Below, piece after piece: positions 1-6,953 of a stretch of 64,000 bases of DNA. The DNA lies in the NCBI RefSeq assembly GCF_008033115.1, contig NZ_CP041203.1, forward strand, positions 2,914,001 through 2,978,000. Reading direction: 5' to 3'. The notes under the pieces are model-generated. The model ran no database searches and was not told the origin of the DNA. It worked only from the letters and a program-made list of their open reading frames with translations. Position 1 is the first letter of the stretch, and each line of letters opens with the position of its first letter. Both the position numbers and the translations under genes were made by a program. This DNA is from Cellulomonas sp. Y8. Lineage in GTDB: Bacteria > Actinomycetota > Actinomycetes > Actinomycetales > Cellulomonadaceae.

Positions 1-477
1 GTTAAGGCGGTAGTGCGTGCCGTGCGCCACGTTGATTCGATCGAGGTGATCTGAAATGATCGTTGCCGCGGAATTCCTGCCCTGGAGGAAGCCGGTGACA
101 TTCTCGATGAGGATCGCTTGTGGCAAGAAGCGCTCCGCGATTTTGAGCATACCACCGACAGTCTTGCCGCGGTCGTCGTCGATTCCCCGCTTTGGCTGGC
201 TCCACTGCGCAGCCATGCTGAAAGGTTGGCACGGCGGGCCGCCTGCGAGCACGGTGAGTTCCCGCGGTTCCATGCCGAGGTCGGCCGGCATGAGCACTTC
301 GCCAGCCTCAACTACGTCATGAAGGTCCAGAATCGGCCATTCGGGCCGATTTGCCGCTAGAGTCTGTCGGGCAAGATGATCGAGTTCGATTGCGCCAACG
401 GAAGTAAAGCCTGCTGCTTCAAGCCCGATGTCCATGCCGCCAGCTCCGCTGAAGCAGGAAAGGGCGAGGTGGGTCAT
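1..477 (-). CDS. C5-cytosine DNA methyltransferase, N-terminal part (cut by window edge)
   Basis: Reading the minus strand from an ATG at 477 gives 159 uninterrupted codons that run off the left edge, so only the N-terminal part of the gene is here. The protein transfers a methyl group from SAM to cytosine C5. Visible motifs are motif I (FSGAGGMDIG, residues about 9-18, SAM binding), motif IV with the catalytic Cys (GGPPCQPFS, about residue 84) and motif VI (ENV, about residue 133). The target-recognition domain and C-terminal motifs lie outside the window. It is 65 bp downstream of, and on the same strand as, a DUF3883 nuclease-like gene, which suggests a restriction-modification pair. The DNA is visibly less GC-rich than the metabolic genes to the right, which fits recent transfer. 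The family call is secure; the target sequence cannot be read. Confidence 0.93.
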   Translation of the reverse strand, partial: MTHLALSCFSGAGGMDIGLEAAGFTSVGAIELDHLARQTLAANRPEWPILDLHDVVEAGEVLMPADLGMEPRELTVLAGGPPCQPFSMAAQWSQPKRGIDDDRGKTVGGMLKIAERFLPQAILIENVTGFLQGRNSAATIISDHLDRINVAHGTHYRLN

Positions 478-542
478 GCGATCCTTCGTTCGTGATGACG
501 CTGAGGGGAGACCGTCAACCAACTGGGCGATCGGCGGACATC

Positions 543-1337
543 TTAGACCATCAGTCGGCCGATCCAGGAGTCCGGCTGCAGGTCGAGATCTTGCCTATCG
601 AGGCTGCCGCGAAGCGTCACCACTTTGTGAGTCGATCGGTGCAGATCGACGTCATAGATAACGACGAGCATGAATCGGTCGCCCAGCAGTTCCGAGTGGC
701 GCCTTTGCCCCTCGGAAAGATGGAAAACGGGACTTGGTAGGACCGTCCCCTTAACCTCTACGTGCAATACGGACGGGCCGGATTTGACGGCAATGTCGTA
801 CCCCGGGTTCCCCGGGGGCATTTCTTCCACGCTATCGCGCCCGAACTCTGTCGCGAGCATCTGAAGGGCAACATTCACCGAATATCTTTCAAGCCTCGAG
901 GCGTGGTCTGGGGTGGCTTTGGATCGAATGGCGTCGGGCTGCGAATTCGATGTCCTCGCGATGAGATATCGGTAAGTGCCTGAATCTATTTTTCGGACGC
1001 CATTCGCCCAGTTCGTTCCTTTGGATGTTCCAGTCTCGATATAGGTTCCATCACGGTTCTTTGCGGCTATAGGGGTGTCAAATAGTCTGACGTCGGCCAG
1101 GTGGGCGATCATGGTGTCCGAGGTTGCGTCAGGCTCTTCAATAAAGGAGACGACGCCGTCTCCGAAATATTGAGGTTCTCCGAGCCTGGTCCCGCGCCGA
1201 CCGCGATAATAGACGAACGGCGTCCCGGTGACGACAAGGTGTCGATACCGAATTGGGAACTCGTACTGCTTCCCGACAATATCGCGATATGTGCGACCGG
1301 ACGCCGTGGGAGCTCCGGTGGTCAGCACGATGGGCAT
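543..1337 (-). CDS. DUF3883 (NO VEIN-type) nuclease-like protein, probable restriction partner
   Basis: A 264-residue protein. The C-terminal half (about residues 130-264) matches the DUF3883 pattern: a GYDI segment, then HVEVKGT about 15 residues later and a conserved FHLSEGQ stretch. The D...ExK arrangement is that of PD-(D/E)XK nucleases. The N-terminal part, with YEFPIRYR and FVYYRGRR, resembles the small reader-like domains at the front of several restriction proteins; that part is inference. The start at 1337 is chosen because GGAGCG lies just upstream; an upstream in-frame ATG (1424) would add 29 unconvincing residues. It precedes the C5 methyltransferase on the same strand, so it is probably the endonuclease of that methylase. 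It could instead be a modification-dependent enzyme. Confidence 0.7.
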   Translation of the reverse strand: MPIVLTTGAPTASGRTYRDIVGKQYEFPIRYRHLVVTGTPFVYYRGRRGTRLGEPQYFGDGVVSFIEEPDATSDTMIAHLADVRLFDTPIAAKNRDGTYIETGTSKGTNWANGVRKIDSGTYRYLIARTSNSQPDAIRSKATPDHASRLERYSVNVALQMLATEFGRDSVEEMPPGNPGYDIAVKSGPSVLHVEVKGTVLPSPVFHLSEGQRRHSELLGDRFMLVVIYDVDLHRSTHKVVTLRGSLDRQDLDLQPDSWIGRLMV

Positions 1338-1686
1338 AGCGCTCCGTTCGGGCAGCCGGATTGGTGCCGCGCCTGTCTCACAGGCGCGCGTGCCCGGTTT
1401 GAGAGGTTTGAGATGTTGGAGCACTCTACTGGCTCCGCAGGCGCCGGCCTCCCATCAAGGCGGGACTGTCTGGTCACCACGCCGCGGAGGAGGCGATGGA
1501 TACCTGCGGGGCGTGCCCGCGAGTGGCTGTCGTTGACGGTGAGGGACGTGGGTCCCTAGCGTCGATCCCGACCGCACCGCCCCTCCGGGCGCCCGACCCC
1601 ATCCACGTCACGCGCCAGGGTCGCCGCGCCGCGGGACACCGACGTCCCAGGGGGCGGCGCCGGCCGACGTGGACAGGGGGAGTCAC
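1338..1686. other. Gene-poor interval between DUF3883 gene and epimerase gene
   Basis: About 350 bp between divergent genes. I see no convincing coding frame, tRNA or mobile-element end. The one recognisable element is a promoter-like pair at 1533-1562 listed separately. Confidence 0.5.
1533..1562 (+). promoter_or_regulatory. Putative sigma-70-type promoter for the aldose 1-epimerase gene
   Basis: TTGACG (1533-1538) and TAGCGT (1557-1562) are separated by 18 bp. Initiation would leave a leader of roughly 115 nt before the ATG at 1687. This is pattern only. Confidence 0.35.
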
Positions 1687-2913
1687 ATGCGCATGCGTCA
1701 ACTCCGTCGCGGCCTCGTGGGCGTGGTAGCCCCGCTCGCGGTCGCCGCACTGCTCGTCTCGGGCGGTCCCGCCGCACTGGGGGCCGACGACACCACCGAC
1801 CGCTGGGGCGGTGACAAGGGCGGCGGCCACCACGACACCGCCACCATCACCTCCGAGCCGTGGGGCGCCACCGAGGACGGCACAGCCGTCGAGCGGTACA
1901 CGCTCAGCAACCGCGGCATGACCGTCCGGATCCTCACCTACGGCGGCATCATCCAGTCGCTCGAGGTCCCGAACGGGCGCAAGGACCCGGTCAACGTCGT
2001 CCTCGGCTTCGCCGACCTGCAGGGCTACCTCGACAACAACAACCCGGGCCCGTACATCGGCGCGCTCATCGGCCGGTACGGCAACCGCATCGCGAACGGC
2101 CAGTTCGAGCTCGACGGCGCCACCTACCAGCTGCCCATCAACAACGACCCGAACAGCCTCCACGGCGGGTTCAACGGCTTCGACACGAAGGTCTGGACCG
2201 CGACACCGATCCAGAACAATGGCACCGTCGGGCTCCAGCTCAACTACCTGAGCCCCGACGGCGAGGAGGGCTACCCGGGCAACCTCGACGTCCAGGTCAC
2301 CTACACGCTGACCCGCGACCAGAAGCTCGAGATCCACTACACCGCGACGACGGACGCGCCGACGGTCGTGAACCTGACGAACCACACGTACTGGAACCTC
2401 CAGGGCGAGGGCACGTCGTCGATCCTCGACCACGAGCTCACGCTGCCGGCCAGCGGCTACACGCCGGTCGACTCGACGCTGATCCCGACCGGCGAGATCG
2501 CCGACGTATCGGGCACGCCGATGGACTTCCGGTCGGCGACGCCGATCGGCGAGCGCATCCGCGAGCCGTTCGAGCAGCTGCTGTTCGGGCAGGGCTACGA
2601 CCACAATTGGGTGCTCGACCGGCCCGACGACGGCAGCCTCCAGCTGGCGGCGAAGCTCCGTGACCCGGACTCCGGGCGGACGCTGAAGATGTGGACGACC
2701 GAGCCGGGCATCCAGTTCTACTCGGGCAACTTCCTGGACGCGACGCTCGTCGGCACCGGCGGGCACGTGTACCGGCAGTCGGACGGGCTGGCGCTCGAGA
2801 CGCAGCACTTCCCGGACTCGCCGAACCAGCCGCAGTTCCCGAGCACGACGCTGCGGCCGGGGGAGACGTACGACACGACGACCGTGTTCGACCTGTCGCG
2901 CGGGCGGCGGTAG
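1687..2913 (+). CDS. Secreted aldose 1-epimerase (mutarotase), GalM family
   Basis: A 408-residue protein that interconverts alpha and beta anomers of aldoses such as galactose or glucose. A basic N-terminus followed by a hydrophobic stretch and an Ala-rich cleavage region (about residues 1-35) is a signal peptide, so the enzyme is exported; most GalM proteins are cytoplasmic. Family hallmarks are RYGNRI, LHGG, the active-site His region NHTYWNL and the C-terminal Glu region [15 protein letters not shown] 1687 is preceded by an AGGGGGA ribosome site 4-5 bp away, which favours it over GTG 1669. It has no operon partner and sits between two blocks of restriction genes, so it is probably the native neighbour flanked by acquired DNA. 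Confidence 0.93.
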   Translation: MRMRQLRRGLVGVVAPLAVAALLVSGGPAALGADDTTDRWGGDKGGGHHDTATITSEPWGATEDGTAVERYTLSNRGMTVRILTYGGIIQSLEVPNGRKDPVNVVLGFADLQGYLDNNNPGPYIGALIGRYGNRIANGQFELDGATYQLPINNDPNSLHGGFNGFDTKVWTATPIQNNGTVGLQLNYLSPDGEEGYPGNLDVQVTYTLTRDQKLEIHYTATTDAPTVVNLTNHTYWNLQGEGTSSILDHELTLPASGYTPVDSTLIPTGEIADVSGTPMDFRSATPIGERIREPFEQLLFGQGYDHNWVLDRPDDGSLQLAAKLRDPDSGRTLKMWTTEPGIQFYSGNFLDATLVGTGGHVYRQSDGLALETQHFPDSPNQPQFPSTTLRPGETYDTTTVFDLSRGRR

Positions 2914-2927
2914 GCAGGCTCATCTCC

Positions 2928-2971
2928 GGCTCCCGGGGTCATCCGTTACGAATCGGATGACCCCGGGAGCC
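2928..2971. terminator. Perfect 18-bp hairpin after the epimerase gene
   Basis: Arms 2928-2945 and 2954-2971 are perfect complements around an 8-nt loop. It lies 15 bp after the stop codon. There is no U-tract, as is common in high-GC terminators. It also marks the left boundary of the second restriction block. Confidence 0.7.
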
Positions 2972-3058
2972 CCTCCGAGGTGATCGGGCCGGGCCACTTG
3001 TCGATCACCCAGGCGTGAGCACTCGGATGTGTCGGTGGGGGCACGTACGATCATCGCC

Positions 3059-4195
3059 ATGACCGGCATCCCCATGATCGACCTCTTCGCTGGCTGCGGC
3101 GGCATGACTCAGGGGTTCGTCGATGAGGGGTTCGAACCGCTGCTCGCCGTCGAGTGGGACAGAGCAGCTGCGGCCACGTATGCGGCGAACTTCGGCGAGG
3201 ATCACGTGATCGCTGGCGACATCGCCCAGGTACCCACCGCGCAGATCCCGGAGGCGCGAGTCGTCATCGGCGGCCCGCCCTGCCAAGGGTTCAGCAATCT
3301 CGGGCTGAAGGATCTCAACGACCCGCGGAACCAGCTCTGGCGCGAGTACATGCGCTTCGTGGCTGCCGCGAATCCTGAGGTGTTCGTGATCGAGAACGTC
3401 GATCGCTTCTCCAAGAGCCCCGAGTTCCAGATGCTGCTCGCCGAGCAGGACCACGGTGCGCTCCAGGGCTACGAGCTGACCCACGCCGTGCTCAACGCAG
3501 CGGACTACGGCGTCGCGCAGAGGCGGAAGCGAACGATCGTCATCGGATCCCGAGTCGGCAAGATCGAGATGCCGACCCCGACTCACGCGCAGAAGCCGGT
3601 CGACGGCAGCGGCCTCGCTCCGTGGAGGACGCTTCGTGACGTGATCGGTGGGCTCCCCGTGGACCCGGCGTCGACCGAGCTGCCCGCGTCGACGACGACG
3701 TTCTTCGGCGAGTCGATGCCTGGCACCTTCAAGGCGCGCGACATCCACATCAAGCGCAACCCGCTTCCCAAGAGTCGAGAGCGCTATTCGTACGTTCCGC
3801 CCGGTGGGGGACGCTTCGACGTACCGACGGATCTGCTCCCGCGCTGCTGGAGGGAGAAGCCGACGGGAACCACCGATGTCATGGGGCGCGGGCGCTGGGA
3901 CGCTCCGTCAGTCACCATCAGGACCGAGTTCTTCAAGCCGGAGAAGGGTCAGTACCTCCACCCGCAGTGGGAGCCGGCTGCGGTGCAGGACCCCGAATCA
4001 CGGTGGATCAAGGGCGACGTGTCCCGCAGCGTCGACCGCGTGATCACCCACTACGAGGCGTCACTGATCCAGGACTTCCCCAAGGATTACCAGTGGGTGG
4101 GGACGAAGATCCAGATCGCGCGGCAGATCGGCAACGCCGTGCCTGGCGGCCTTGCCCGAGCGATCGCTCGGCAGGTCAAGCCCTATCTGATGTAG
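3059..4195 (+). CDS. C5-cytosine DNA methyltransferase of the NaeI-like R-M system
   Basis: A full-length 378-residue C5 methyltransferase. Motifs in order: I (DLFAGCGGMTQGF, residues about 7-19), IV (GGPPCQGFSN, catalytic Cys near residue 80), VI (ENV), VIII (QRRKRTIVIG) and X (QIGNAVPGGLA near the C-terminus); the target-recognition region lies between VIII and X. ATG 3059 is preferred because it sits just before motif I; GTG 3029 would add 10 residues. Neither has a strong ribosome site. It converges on the NaeI-type endonuclease gene, and the last 135 bp of the two genes overlap. It protects host DNA from that enzyme. NaeI itself cuts GCCGGC; sharing that target is inference. vsr follows on the same strand. 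Confidence 0.95.
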   Translation: MTGIPMIDLFAGCGGMTQGFVDEGFEPLLAVEWDRAAAATYAANFGEDHVIAGDIAQVPTAQIPEARVVIGGPPCQGFSNLGLKDLNDPRNQLWREYMRFVAAANPEVFVIENVDRFSKSPEFQMLLAEQDHGALQGYELTHAVLNAADYGVAQRRKRTIVIGSRVGKIEMPTPTHAQKPVDGSGLAPWRTLRDVIGGLPVDPASTELPASTTTFFGESMPGTFKARDIHIKRNPLPKSRERYSYVPPGGGRFDVPTDLLPRCWREKPTGTTDVMGRGRWDAPSVTIRTEFFKPEKGQYLHPQWEPAAVQDPESRWIKGDVSRSVDRVITHYEASLIQDFPKDYQWVGTKIQIARQIGNAVPGGLARAIARQVKPYLM

Positions 4196-5110
4196 GCCCC
4201 GCTCGAGGGCGACAGGCGTGAGGGCCACCCACGCATCCCCGGAGATGTCGAAGCCACGAGCAGACGCTGTCTCGACATCTTGCTTCCAGGTGCCACAAAG
4301 CAACGTGAGGCCATGCCGCTGTGCCACGAGTGGCTTCGCCTGACGCGCTCGGCGCATGGGATCGCGGTTGCCCGCGCAGACCGTCTCGATTGAGGACCGC
4401 GGGATGACGACATTGGGCAGGAACCCGAACAGCTCAGTGAGGCGCTCGGTTTGACCAACTCGCGGCGCGAAGACGACGTCTCGCTGCGAACGAGTGAGCT
4501 GTTTGAGCGGCTCTGGTGGAAGCGGTGTCCAATCGAGCAGCCGTATGGCGTATCGCGCGAGGGCGGCACTCATGATGCCGCGCTTGCCATCCTTGTTCGC
4601 TCCTTCGCGAAGCCATGCCCTATGGGTGCGCATAAGGAAGGCCCTATGTCTGGCCTCCCGTGCGTCGACCTGGAGCAGCAGGCAGATTTCGCATTGCCCC
4701 TCGGTCGGAATCATCCAACTGGAGCCGACGGTGGCCTTCAACTCAACCGGGACGCCCATGATCGTGGTGTCCAGCGGTGGTTCCTTAATGAGACTCAGCT
4801 CGTTGAGCACGCGATACTGGAGCTTCGTACCCACGGAAGCGCGCTCGTCCGAGTCCACGTCAGGGCTCATCAGATCGAATCGACCGGTTCGAGATCCATC
4901 GAGCACGTACTTGACCGCGTCATCCACCGCTCGAGTGAACGCATCCTCGAGCGGAGACGGGGCGAGCCAGGAGAGTACGCGTTGCAGCTCGAGATCTTCC
5001 CCAGGAGCCGAGATCGAGTGCGCTTCGCGCTCGCGTCCCGGGCGCGGGTCCGGCGTGCAGACATGGCCCGGCGCAGCCGGTGGCACCCTTGAGGTCGATG
5101 GGAGGGTCAC
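4061..5110 (-). CDS. Type II restriction endonuclease, NaeI family
   Basis: About 349 residues. The catalytic core matches NaeI closely: a DG.RTGRF segment, a GTKLQYRVLNEL helix, then Asp 114 - nine residues - Glu 123 - x - Lys 125 (LDTT...VPVELK), the spacing of D86/D95/K97 in NaeI with Glu for Asp. This is followed by SSWMIPTEG, then the second DNA-binding half (GNRDPMRRAR, HGLTLLCGTWK). The start is uncertain: GTG 5110 lies just downstream of an AGATAC-like -10 shared with the divergent vsr promoter; ATG 5152 would overlap the vsr start. The C-terminal 40-50 residues are antisense to the methyltransferase gene and lack family similarity, so the tail may be an extension. NaeI-family enzymes bind two sites before cutting; that is family knowledge. 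Confidence 0.85.
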   Translation of the reverse strand: MTLPSTSRVPPAAPGHVCTPDPRPGREREAHSISAPGEDLELQRVLSWLAPSPLEDAFTRAVDDAVKYVLDGSRTGRFDLMSPDVDSDERASVGTKLQYRVLNELSLIKEPPLDTTIMGVPVELKATVGSSWMIPTEGQCEICLLLQVDAREARHRAFLMRTHRAWLREGANKDGKRGIMSAALARYAIRLLDWTPLPPEPLKQLTRSQRDVVFAPRVGQTERLTELFGFLPNVVIPRSSIETVCAGNRDPMRRARQAKPLVAQRHGLTLLCGTWKQDVETASARGFDISGDAWVALTPVALERGLHQIGLDLPSDRSGKAARHGVADLPRDLDLRPHPLVILGEVLDQ

Positions 5111-5150
5111 GAGTGGACCGTATCTGACGGAGCCGCGGGGCGATGGGACC

Positions 5151-5591
5151 ATGAAGACAGACCAGGCGACCAGTGCCCGGATGGCGCGAGTTCGAAACCG
5201 CGACACGGCTCCGGAGATGGCGATCCGCCGTGAGCTGCATCGCCGCGGACGTCGCTTCTTCGTCCAGCGAGCTGTACTCCCGGGCCGCCGTAGGCCCGAC
5301 CTCGTCTTCCCGCGCCTCCGCGTCGTCGTGTTCGTGGACGGCTGCTTCTGGCACTCGTGCCCACAGCATGCTTCCACGCCGAAGACGAACGCCGAGTGGT
5401 GGGCGCAGAAGCTAGCTCGGAACGTCGCCCGCGACCGTCAAACTGACGCGGATCTCCACCATGCCGGGTGGCGCGTTGTGCGTGTGTGGGAGCACGAGGG
5501 TGTGGCGTCCGCTTGCGACCGCGTAGAGGCTGAGTTGACCCGAGCCAAGCAGGAGCTGCAGACGGCATGTTCGTGTTGCGGTGGGTCGTGA
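5151..5591 (+). CDS. vsr: Very short patch repair endonuclease (Vsr)
   Basis: 147 residues. Vsr nicks 5' of the T in T:G mismatches left by deamination of 5-methylcytosine, so it travels with C5 methyltransferases. Hallmarks: a basic N-terminal helix MARVRNRDTAPEMAIRR, RRPDLVFP, the catalytic FVDGCFWHSCPQH (Asp and His) and WAQKLARNVARD. The length is close to that of the E. coli protein (156 residues). ATG 5151 is used; ATG 5181 is a possible shorter start. It is divergent from the NaeI-like gene with about 40 bp between starts, so the two share a promoter region that includes a TATCT-like -10. It completes the R-M cassette with the methyltransferase at 3059-4195. Confidence 0.94.
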   Translation: MKTDQATSARMARVRNRDTAPEMAIRRELHRRGRRFFVQRAVLPGRRRPDLVFPRLRVVVFVDGCFWHSCPQHASTPKTNAEWWAQKLARNVARDRQTDADLHHAGWRVVRVWEHEGVASACDRVEAELTRAKQELQTACSCCGGS

Positions 5592-5912
5592 AGCGTCGAA
5601 AGCGTCATGCGCCCGCGCCCGCCGAGGTTGACGGTGGTTCTCGAGACGCATAGCAAGCCCCGACGAGTTTCGGCGCTTGGCGGTAAGCGGCGCATCCGTC
5701 GCCAGGACGAGCTGTTGGGTCGACGGAGGGCGGTGTGACCGGCGCGCAGAGCTGCGCGCGAGCAGGTGTATCCGGCCGGTTCACCCGCCCGAGGCCGACG
5801 GTGTGTCAGCGGCATCTGCCAGAGTCGGTGGTCGAGGAGCGTTCGTGCTGGAGGGCCCGCAATCGAAGCGTGGGCAAGGCGCCCTCTAGTACGGCAGTCG
5901 GATGGGAGAGCT
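5592..5912. other. Gene-poor interval before the four-gene helicase set
   Basis: About 320 bp. I find no convincing gene. It probably holds the promoter of the downstream operon, but no strong -35/-10 pair stands out. A ribosome site GGGAGAG (5904-5910) precedes the GTG at 5913. Confidence 0.45.
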
Positions 5913-6953
5913 GTGGACAAAGCCGCATGGGCCCCGGACCGCGGGCTGATGGAGTATCTCCGTGGCCAGATGGAGGGCACCCTCAGGTCGTACCATGCGA
6001 AGCCCGACCTGATCACCGAGCACGCGAATCACGAGGAGTCCATCCGCGTCGGCGGGTACGCCAACCGGACGCTCCTAGAGTTGGTCCAGAACGCCGCCGA
6101 TGCGATTGCGGGAAGCGACGACGGCGGTCCGCACGCGGGGCGCGTCGAGATCGTGCTCGACATCGACCGCGGCGTCCTCTACTGCGCCAACGCCGGACGG
6201 CCGTTCTCCAAGGACGGCCTTCGGTCGATTACGATGGCGCACATCAGCGGCAAGCGCGGGGACGAGATCGGAAGGTTCGGCCTCGGGTTCAAGTCTGTCC
6301 TCGCGGTGTCCGACCGACCCCAGGTGTTCAGCCGTTCCGTTTCGTTCGAATTCAACAGCCCTTCGGCGCAGGCGGAGCTTGCGCAGGCCACACCGGGCGC
6401 TCGCCGCTACCCGCTCCTGCGGACAGCCGTCCCGGTTGACGCGAACCAGGAGTTCTCCGACGACGAGGTTCTCGCGGAACTTGGCGAGTGGGCATCCACG
6501 GTTGTCCGACTCCCGGAAGCAAAGAACCTCGAGCGACTCCGGCACGAGATCGAGAACTTCGCTACGGAGTTCCTGCTCTTCGTGAGTGCGGTCCGCGAAG
6601 TGCGGCTCCGGGTCCTCGGGTCGGATGGGCTCACGATCACCCACGTCTCGCGCGATCTCGGCAACGGCTTGCTCCGGATCGAGCGTCCGGACGGCGACGG
6701 GGACGAGTGGATCGTCCGGGACCGGATGCACGCTCCTTCCGCGCATGCGCGGAAGGGAGGTCGGCGAGGCGGTATCCCGCTCGGAGGTGAAGGTCACCGT
6801 CGCGTTGCCGCGCCAGCAGTCGAGGCTCCGAATCGGACAGTTCTGGTCGTACTTTCCGTTACAGGACCGAACGTCGGCTTCAGCTCTGTTCAACGCTCCC
6901 TGGAGCGTGAACGACGACCGGACGACCCTGCTCCGCAACGACTACAACCGTGA
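5913..6953 (+). CDS. GHKL (Hsp90/sacsin-like) ATPase domain, N-terminal part of a frameshifted helicase gene
   Basis: This frame encodes a GHKL ATPase: the N box LLELVQNAADAI (about residues 54-65), a G1-like region LYCANAGRPFS and the G2 glycine loop GRFGLGFKSV, the arrangement of sacsin-like HATPase domains. GTG 5913 follows GGGAGAG. Around 6745-6757 coding similarity jumps to the +1 frame, where the protein continues for about 1280 residues to 10614; the current frame then reads noise to a stop at 6953. Removing one base in the G-rich run near 6750-6757 would restore a single product of about 1566 residues. This may be a sequencing error, a disabled gene or, less likely, a programmed shift. 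It is the first gene of a coupled operon with a NERD-helicase, drmA and drmB. Confidence 0.85.
   Translation: MDKAAWAPDRGLMEYLRGQMEGTLRSYHAKPDLITEHANHEESIRVGGYANRTLLELVQNAADAIAGSDDGGPHAGRVEIVLDIDRGVLYCANAGRPFSKDGLRSITMAHISGKRGDEIGRFGLGFKSVLAVSDRPQVFSRSVSFEFNSPSAQAELAQATPGARRYPLLRTAVPVDANQEFSDDEVLAELGEWASTVVRLPEAKNLERLRHEIENFATEFLLFVSAVREVRLRVLGSDGLTITHVSRDLGNGLLRIERPDGDGDEWIVRDRMHAPSAHARKGGRRGGIPLGGEGHRRVAAPAVEAPNRTVLVVLSVTGPNVGFSSVQRSLERERRPDDPAPQRLQP

Noticed and set aside
1474..2808. 444-residue minus-strand open frame
   Set aside because: Antisense to the aldose 1-epimerase gene; Val/Arg/Asp-rich with no domain.
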